This document shows, piece after piece, positions 37,480 through 41,397 of a DNA stretch of 41,397 bases. A program made the position numbers and the translations under genes. The notes below the pieces were generated by a model. That model saw only the letters and a list, made by a program, of their open reading frames with translations, did no database searches and was not told the DNA's origin. The stretch is from an uncultured Rhodobacterales bacterium (GTDB lineage Bacteria; Pseudomonadota; Alphaproteobacteria; Rhodobacterales; Rhodobacteraceae). How positions within the stretch are numbered: position 1 is the first letter of the stretch; every line of letters starts with the position of its first letter. The stretch lies in contig CALCGO010000023.1 of the NCBI GenBank assembly GCA_937901055.1, forward strand, positions 1 to 41,397, written 5' to 3'.

Positions 37480-39503
37480 CCAATGTGCTCCACATGGGTC
37501 CAGCCAGAGAAACCGTTTTCCGTAACCCCATACAAATACATATACGGCTTGCCGCTGCCGGTTGCTACACCCATCCCCTGACGAGAGCCGTTAATCAAAT
37601 TGTTGTACAAACTTGCAGGGATATTCACAGCAGCCGACTGGTTGTACACCAAGCTAACGAGATGCGCGACATCGTAAACAACGTGCGTGCCCGAACCAGC
37701 AGTCCCGTTTGCTGGCTTTGTGGCACTGGAATGCGTGCCAATATAAACAGCATCAGCTACGTTATTCCCGCCGCCGTTACGGATCATCGTAAGTTGCCAC
37801 ACAGTCGGCACCCTGTACGTTGCGGGCCTATGAGTACCGCTTGTCGTCATATAGTTCTTGAAGGCGTTGTTTCCGTAGAACCATAGACCGTCGTAGTTGT
37901 ACGCCGAGTTGCTGTAGTAGCCCTGGTACGGACGGTTGTGATTTTCAGTGTTCTGACCGTACCTACCGCTGCGATAATGGCCGGTCGCTTGCGCTTGAAA
38001 CGTAAACGGGGAACCCCTTACCCCGTAATTCGCTTGCGTTGACCTCGATGACTGCCCCGTTGAGTTCTGGCAATCAACAAAGGCGTACACAGTCTGAGTC
38101 GCGTTCGGAGCCGTACCGACATGAACTGTTTTCGTGGTGTTATTCCCAACGTTGACCCAACTGCCATAAGTCCACGCCCCAGTACCAACCTTAAACGCCA
38201 CCCTGTACTGCGAATTGTTTGCACTCGACGTTTTGAACGTTAGTTCCATTCGCCCATAGGAAGTTTTGGGACCGAACATGCTGACGCTCGGAGCGCTTGG
38301 CGTTGGCAAATTCCACAATGGTGTCCCCGTCTTGGACACATAACCGGAAGAACCGGCACCGTTGACGGCCTTGACCCGCATGTAACGGGCACCGGAACCA
38401 GTGCCGAACGAATGCGTGTATGGCGACGATGCGGACGACGACGCTGCTGTCCACGACGAATTGTTCGTAGACGTTTCCACCGTGTACGACGCCGCCGCCG
38501 AATGCGTTGAATCGGTTGTCGGAGCCGACCAAGTGAGTTTCAACTGGCCGACCGTTGTAGTCGCCGCAATAGACACACCGCTCGGAACATTCGGTGCCGC
38601 CATCCACAACGGAGACACAGACTTCGTGACATAAGCCGAGTTGCCGCCAGCCGACTTCGCCAACACACGCATCGACTTGCTGCCGGAACCAGTGAACGTG
38701 TACGTCGCGCCACTGTTGTTAGACGAAGCAGCAACCCACGAACCGTTATTCGCCTGCACCTGATAGCCGGTCACCGCGCCAGACGACGGGGCCGAATACG
38801 TCAACTTCAACTGCCCAATGGTGGTAGTAGCCGCCACCACCACATTCGTCGGCACGTTCGCCGGGAACGAAACAGATTCAGCACCCGTCCAAGCGCTCGA
38901 CAAAGCACCAATCACTGCTCGAACCTTGTAAGTGTTCACCGCGCCAATATTTGGCGACGTGTCAGTCCAGTTCGTTTGACCAGCAGGAATTGCCACGTTG
39001 CCGGGATCAACCACAAAGCCGTCGTGGAACCCCACGCTGGCATCAGACCACTGCAACTCGGTGCGAGTACCGTTCTTGACTGCGCTGAATGAAGTGGGAG
39101 TCTGACAGATCGTGACAGTCTCGGATTGGGAAGTCAGCAACACCTCGCCGTCACGCATAGCGGACACCGTGTACTTACCAACTGACGGAACCGGAGCGCG
39201 ATCTCTGAACTGATTGCTCGATACTGTCCCTTCATTGCCGTCCGGCTGAACAATTTTGTACTCGTCCGCATACGGATGAAGAACCCAGTCAACATAAACG
39301 CCGTCATTGACAACGTGGCGTACCTCGACCTCAAGATCGAGCACTGGTGGCGTGGACTCCCAAATATGCTGCCATCCGCCATCGCGGAAAACGTAAGCGT
39401 TTTTGCCTTCCACCCATTCATCACCAACAACAGCCCACGGTTTAACCCACCGTTTCCATTCTTGATTGAAGGCGTAGTTTTCGCCTGGGTAGATGTCGGG
39501 CAT
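37476..39503 (-). CDS. FN3-repeat tail protein with C-terminal adhesin domain (675 aa)
   Basis: 675 residues. The N-terminus (MPDIYPGENYAFNQEWKRWV, then WVEGKNAYVFRDGGWQHIW) is a virion attachment piece; residues about 55-210 are beta domains, and fibronectin type III-like repeats are at about 216-300, 306-397 and 403-490 (PTNVVVAATTTIGQLKLTYS, PSGVSIAATTTVGQLKLTWS, ending SMRVLAKSA and YMRVKAV). The C-terminal 170 residues are Tyr/Asn/Gly-rich (YYSNSAYNYDGLWFYGNNAF) and probably bind the host surface. FN3 repeats are common on actinophage tail proteins and may bind carbohydrate. It is probably a host-range determinant. Confidence 0.75.
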   Translation of the reverse strand: MPDIYPGENYAFNQEWKRWVKPWAVVGDEWVEGKNAYVFRDGGWQHIWESTPPVLDLEVEVRHVVNDGVYVDWVLHPYADEYKIVQPDGNEGTVSSNQFRDRAPVPSVGKYTVSAMRDGEVLLTSQSETVTICQTPTSFSAVKNGTRTELQWSDASVGFHDGFVVDPGNVAIPAGQTNWTDTSPNIGAVNTYKVRAVIGALSSAWTGAESVSFPANVPTNVVVAATTTIGQLKLTYSAPSSGAVTGYQVQANNGSWVAASSNNSGATYTFTGSGSKSMRVLAKSAGGNSAYVTKSVSPLWMAAPNVPSGVSIAATTTVGQLKLTWSAPTTDSTHSAAASYTVETSTNNSSWTAASSSASSPYTHSFGTGSGARYMRVKAVNGAGSSGYVSKTGTPLWNLPTPSAPSVSMFGPKTSYGRMELTFKTSSANNSQYRVAFKVGTGAWTYGSWVNVGNNTTKTVHVGTAPNATQTVYAFVDCQNSTGQSSRSTQANYGVRGSPFTFQAQATGHYRSGRYGQNTENHNRPYQGYYSNSAYNYDGLWFYGNNAFKNYMTTSGTHRPATYRVPTVWQLTMIRNGGGNNVADAVYIGTHSSATKPANGTAGSGTHVVYDVAHLVSLVYNQSAAVNIPASLYNNLINGSRQGMGVATGSGKPYMYLYGVTENGFSGWTHVEHIG

Positions 39504-39505
39504 TG

Positions 39506-40141
39506 TTATTCCACTTCAATCCAAATGTCGCCGTCTATGCCTTCTGCTGGGGGATCACCCACACCTACGCCAACTGTGGGTATTTGAACCCAATCGTTGC
39601 TTTTACGTCCATAGGTTTTGGCATCAACTGGCGCTTCTTCAACGTCGCCATCTGCGCCGTCAACACCGTCAGCACCACGCAAATCCAATGTTTGGAAGCC
39701 TAAACCATCGTTTGAAGTAAATTGAACGCGGCCCGATCCTTCCAGGTATTCGCCGCTGACCCAGCCCTTACCATCTACGCCGTCTGCGCCGTGCAGGTCA
39801 CCAGTTGTAAATCCGAGATTATCGTCTGACTCAAACGTAACGGTCCCGTCTTCGTGACTGTAAGAACCTTTTGTCCAGCCCTTGCCGTCAACGCCGTTTG
39901 TGCCATTGGTGCCGTCGATACCGTCTGTTCCATCAGTGCCGTCAGTGCCGTCATGCCCTGCAATCTGGATGATTTCTCCGTCACGTTTCATCCACAGGCC
40001 GTGCTCGTCGCTGTAGAGAAGCTGTTGATCAGCCCAGTTAGCAGGAGGGTTGTGAGGGTCGCCGGTAATAACGTAATCGTCCATCCCCATGCCGCCGACC
40101 GACACAAGGGTTCCGTCATCTTTCTTAAGCCACAAACCCAT
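39506..40141 (-). CDS. Collagen-like fibre protein (211 aa)
   Basis: 211 residues. The N-terminus has DDYVITGDPHNPPANWADQQ, then a Gly-X-Y collagen-like run (GHDGTDGTDGTDGIDGTNGT), then two copies of a unit with GVDGKGW, G(E/S)Y, a strand with FxSxDxLGFxT and DLxGADG. The end has EAPVDAKTYGRKSNDWVQI and GDPPAEGIDGDIWIEVE. Collagen-like stretches form trimeric stalks in phage fibres. The GDPxNPPA and (D/E)APxDxxxYxRxxxDW motifs recur in the adaptor N-terminus (1703-2536). It lies between the tail hub pair and the FN3 protein. Confidence 0.78.
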   Translation of the reverse strand: MGLWLKKDDGTLVSVGGMGMDDYVITGDPHNPPANWADQQLLYSDEHGLWMKRDGEIIQIAGHDGTDGTDGTDGIDGTNGTNGVDGKGWTKGSYSHEDGTVTFESDDNLGFTTGDLHGADGVDGKGWVSGEYLEGSGRVQFTSNDGLGFQTLDLRGADGVDGADGDVEEAPVDAKTYGRKSNDWVQIPTVGVGVGDPPAEGIDGDIWIEVE

Positions 40142-40142
40142 T

Positions 40143-40304
40143 TTAGTTGTCCTCTAACTTCTTGATACGACTGTCTAGTTTGTCTAAGTATTCTTCCAGA
40201 TCGCGGTCTCGTTCTTCGACAATGCGTGCAAACTCTGGACCATCCGCGTCACGGAAGTTCCGTGCCCGACGTGAATACTCCCATCGCGGGTTGAATCCTC
40301 TCAT
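40143..40304 (-). CDS. Small tail-adjacent protein, variant B (53 aa, complete)
   Basis: The ATG at 40304-40302 overlaps the stop of the tail hub gene (TAATG), and the TAA at 40145-40143 precedes the start of the collagen-like gene by one base. 53 residues: MRGFNPRWEYSRRARNFRDA, then an acidic/basic helix ending KLDSRIKKLEDN with heptad spacing, so possibly a coiled coil that trimerises. The N-terminal 41 residues match the partial copy at 1-169; the C-termini are unrelated. Position suggests a linker between hub and fibres. Confidence 0.75.
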   Translation of the reverse strand: MRGFNPRWEYSRRARNFRDADGPEFARIVEERDRDLEEYLDKLDSRIKKLEDN

Positions 40305-41397
40305 TAGAGCCTCGCTGATCTGACTTCAACATGGGCTTCAATGCTGCGCAAAGCGACTCCGCGCATGACCGGGAACACAATTTGGAACCCGTTAGCCCAT
40401 CCGTACTTGCCCATACCGATACGCCAAGTAACGTCAGTGCCGCCATCTTCGGCGTCTTCGGAGTTCTCTACCCACAATTGGGGTTTGGTGTCGATTGTGC
40501 CGCCTTCGTAGCGACCCATAGGCCGATACTGAACTTGCAACTCGTTCTTGGTGTGCTCGATCCCTGACTTCCAGTGCCGGAATTGAACTACCAAGTTCCG
40601 CACCATCACCAAACGAGACTGCGCATCGTAATAAGCCGGGAACTCGACGTAGCCATTGAGCAGATGCGGATGGCCCACGTCCGATGCCGACGCCCACTTA
40701 TCGTCATTGTTGCCCGCACGGATCTGAGCAAGGGCGTATGAATACAACTCAACTGGCTGACCAACCGTGTCAGGTCGATTCACCATAAACATTGTGTTGG
40801 CAGGCTTGTCAATGGTGGTTCTGAGATCGTGACCCGCAATGCCGCCCATCTTCACGCCGTTAAACGTGTGAGTGCTCCAACGTCCCGAGTCGTACTCCAG
40901 CATGGCCGTTGCTGCGTCTTCATCATCAAATGACTCTGACGGCTCACCAAGCATCAAGTTGTGTCGGCCCGTTACGGACGCAGCCACACTGTCTGACGGA
41001 TAGTAAGTCTCCAAAGATTCCACGCGGAACTCTTTGTCCATGTAGGGAACTTCGCCGTTAAACCAAACCGGCGTGTTGTCTGGCCCCCAGTAGAGCACTC
41101 TGTTGTCTGTAGTCACCGCTGCTACACGATCATCGGCCGGGCCGTTGCCGTTAGCGATACGACGAACGTAAGGACGGTCGCCCAGCACGCCCGATACTTG
41201 ATACCAGCCCGACTGTTTTGCCACATACAGCGTGTTGTACATCGGCAACAACGCAGTAATTGGCTCGTTTCCACCAATATCGAGGAAGTTATTGACGCCC
41301 CAATCGTCCGGCTGCGCGCCAAATTCGCCTACTTCGGTGAAATACACACGCTGGGGATTGTCTTCATCCCACGCAATCAAGTAATAGTTCCATCGCG
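40304..41397 (-). CDS. Tail hub protein, second allele (5' end cut by window edge)
   Basis: At least 363 residues are visible, running off the window end in codons for RWNYYLIAWDED. It is colinear with residues about 148-510 of the hub at 169-1701, about 91% identical in protein, with most DNA differences at third codon positions, so both copies have been under selection as functional proteins. Substitutions cluster mildly around the loops near PDDWGVNN and in the PDTVGQPVELY ... SDVGHPH stretch. It is probably the same gene from another strain met again after one turn round the genome; a true second gene copy cannot be excluded. Confidence 0.75.
   Translation of the reverse strand, partial: RWNYYLIAWDEDNPQRVYFTEVGEFGAQPDDWGVNNFLDIGGNEPITALLPMYNTLYVAKQSGWYQVSGVLGDRPYVRRIANGNGPADDRVAAVTTDNRVLYWGPDNTPVWFNGEVPYMDKEFRVESLETYYPSDSVAASVTGRHNLMLGEPSESFDDEDAATAMLEYDSGRWSTHTFNGVKMGGIAGHDLRTTIDKPANTMFMVNRPDTVGQPVELYSYALAQIRAGNNDDKWASASDVGHPHLLNGYVEFPAYYDAQSRLVMVRNLVVQFRHWKSGIEHTKNELQVQYRPMGRYEGGTIDTKPQLWVENSEDAEDGGTDVTWRIGMGKYGWANGFQIVFPVMRGVALRSIEAHVEVRSARL

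Noticed and set aside
1..41397. tRNA genes, CRISPR arrays, insertion sequences, integrase and attachment sites
   Set aside because: No TTCGA-type T-loop within a cloverleaf, no regularly spaced repeats, no transposase or recombinase protein and no convincing att-like duplication were seen; the end duplication is diverged and covers genes.
40304..41397. Diversity-generating retroelement as the cause of the two tail hub versions
   Set aside because: No reverse transcriptase and no template repeat are visible, and the differences are mostly synonymous and spread over the whole gene rather than at adenines in a C-terminal variable repeat.

Overview
The window looks like a nearly complete genome of a small, tailed, lytic bacteriophage of podovirus type, probably infecting an actinobacterium. 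The virion set (large terminase, portal, scaffold, HK97-fold capsid protein, adaptor, beta-propeller-like tail hub, three consecutive ejection-type proteins, one of 2483 aa, and no tape measure or sheath) is that of a short-tailed phage. The host guess rests on the style of the endolysin (amidase, proline linker, LysM-like tail), on a 116-aa protein of the kind common in actinophages (GYTGTIAEK motif), and on a secreted lysozyme-like enzyme. No integrase, tRNA, DNA polymerase, primase, helicase or RNA polymerase was recognised, so replication probably relies on host enzymes.

Layout. Nearly all virion and lysis genes lie on the minus strand in two blocks: 1-9.4 kb (tail hub, adaptor, capsid, scaffold, portal, two small proteins, large terminase) and 22.9-41.4 kb (holin candidate, endolysin, fibre/tail proteins, ejection proteins, FN3 and collagen-like fibres, then a second copy of the tail hub). 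A lone minus-strand gene at 10.9-11.6 kb is a small-terminase candidate. The plus strand carries the early/DNA-metabolism genes: a block at 9.5-10.9 kb (including a RuvC-like resolvase) and a long run of tightly coupled genes at 14.7-22.9 kb (ArdC-like metalloprotease, YqaJ-like exonuclease, Rad52-like annealing protein, HTH protein, secreted lysozyme-like protein, SSB and many very small genes).

Between them, at 11.86-14.5 kb, is a cassette visibly richer in G+C than its surroundings. It begins with about 900 bases lacking a convincing gene but packed with perfect inverted repeats (several of 8-10 bp, nested), which I read as a large structured non-coding RNA on the plus strand, comparable in size to GOLLD/ROOL/OLE-type RNAs. 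Three genes of unknown function follow, and the cassette closes with a strong intrinsic terminator. This is the best candidate for an undescribed system.

The two ends carry diverged copies of the same locus: 1-1263 aligns with about 40137-41397, at a constant offset of about 40,135 bases, with the tail hub proteins about 91% identical. The likeliest reading is a circular or terminally redundant genome of about 40.1 kb assembled from co-existing strains, the contig having run once around and into a different allele. A small gene beside the hub keeps its N-terminus but has a completely different C-terminus in the two copies, exactly at the border of the fibre genes.

Working model: the Rad52/YqaJ/SSB/RuvC set gives the phage its own recombination machinery; the virion carries its own peptidoglycan hydrolase and a large ejection protein with a metalloprotease-like motif; lysis uses an amidase endolysin with an adjacent two-helix holin candidate and possibly a secreted lysozyme-like helper.
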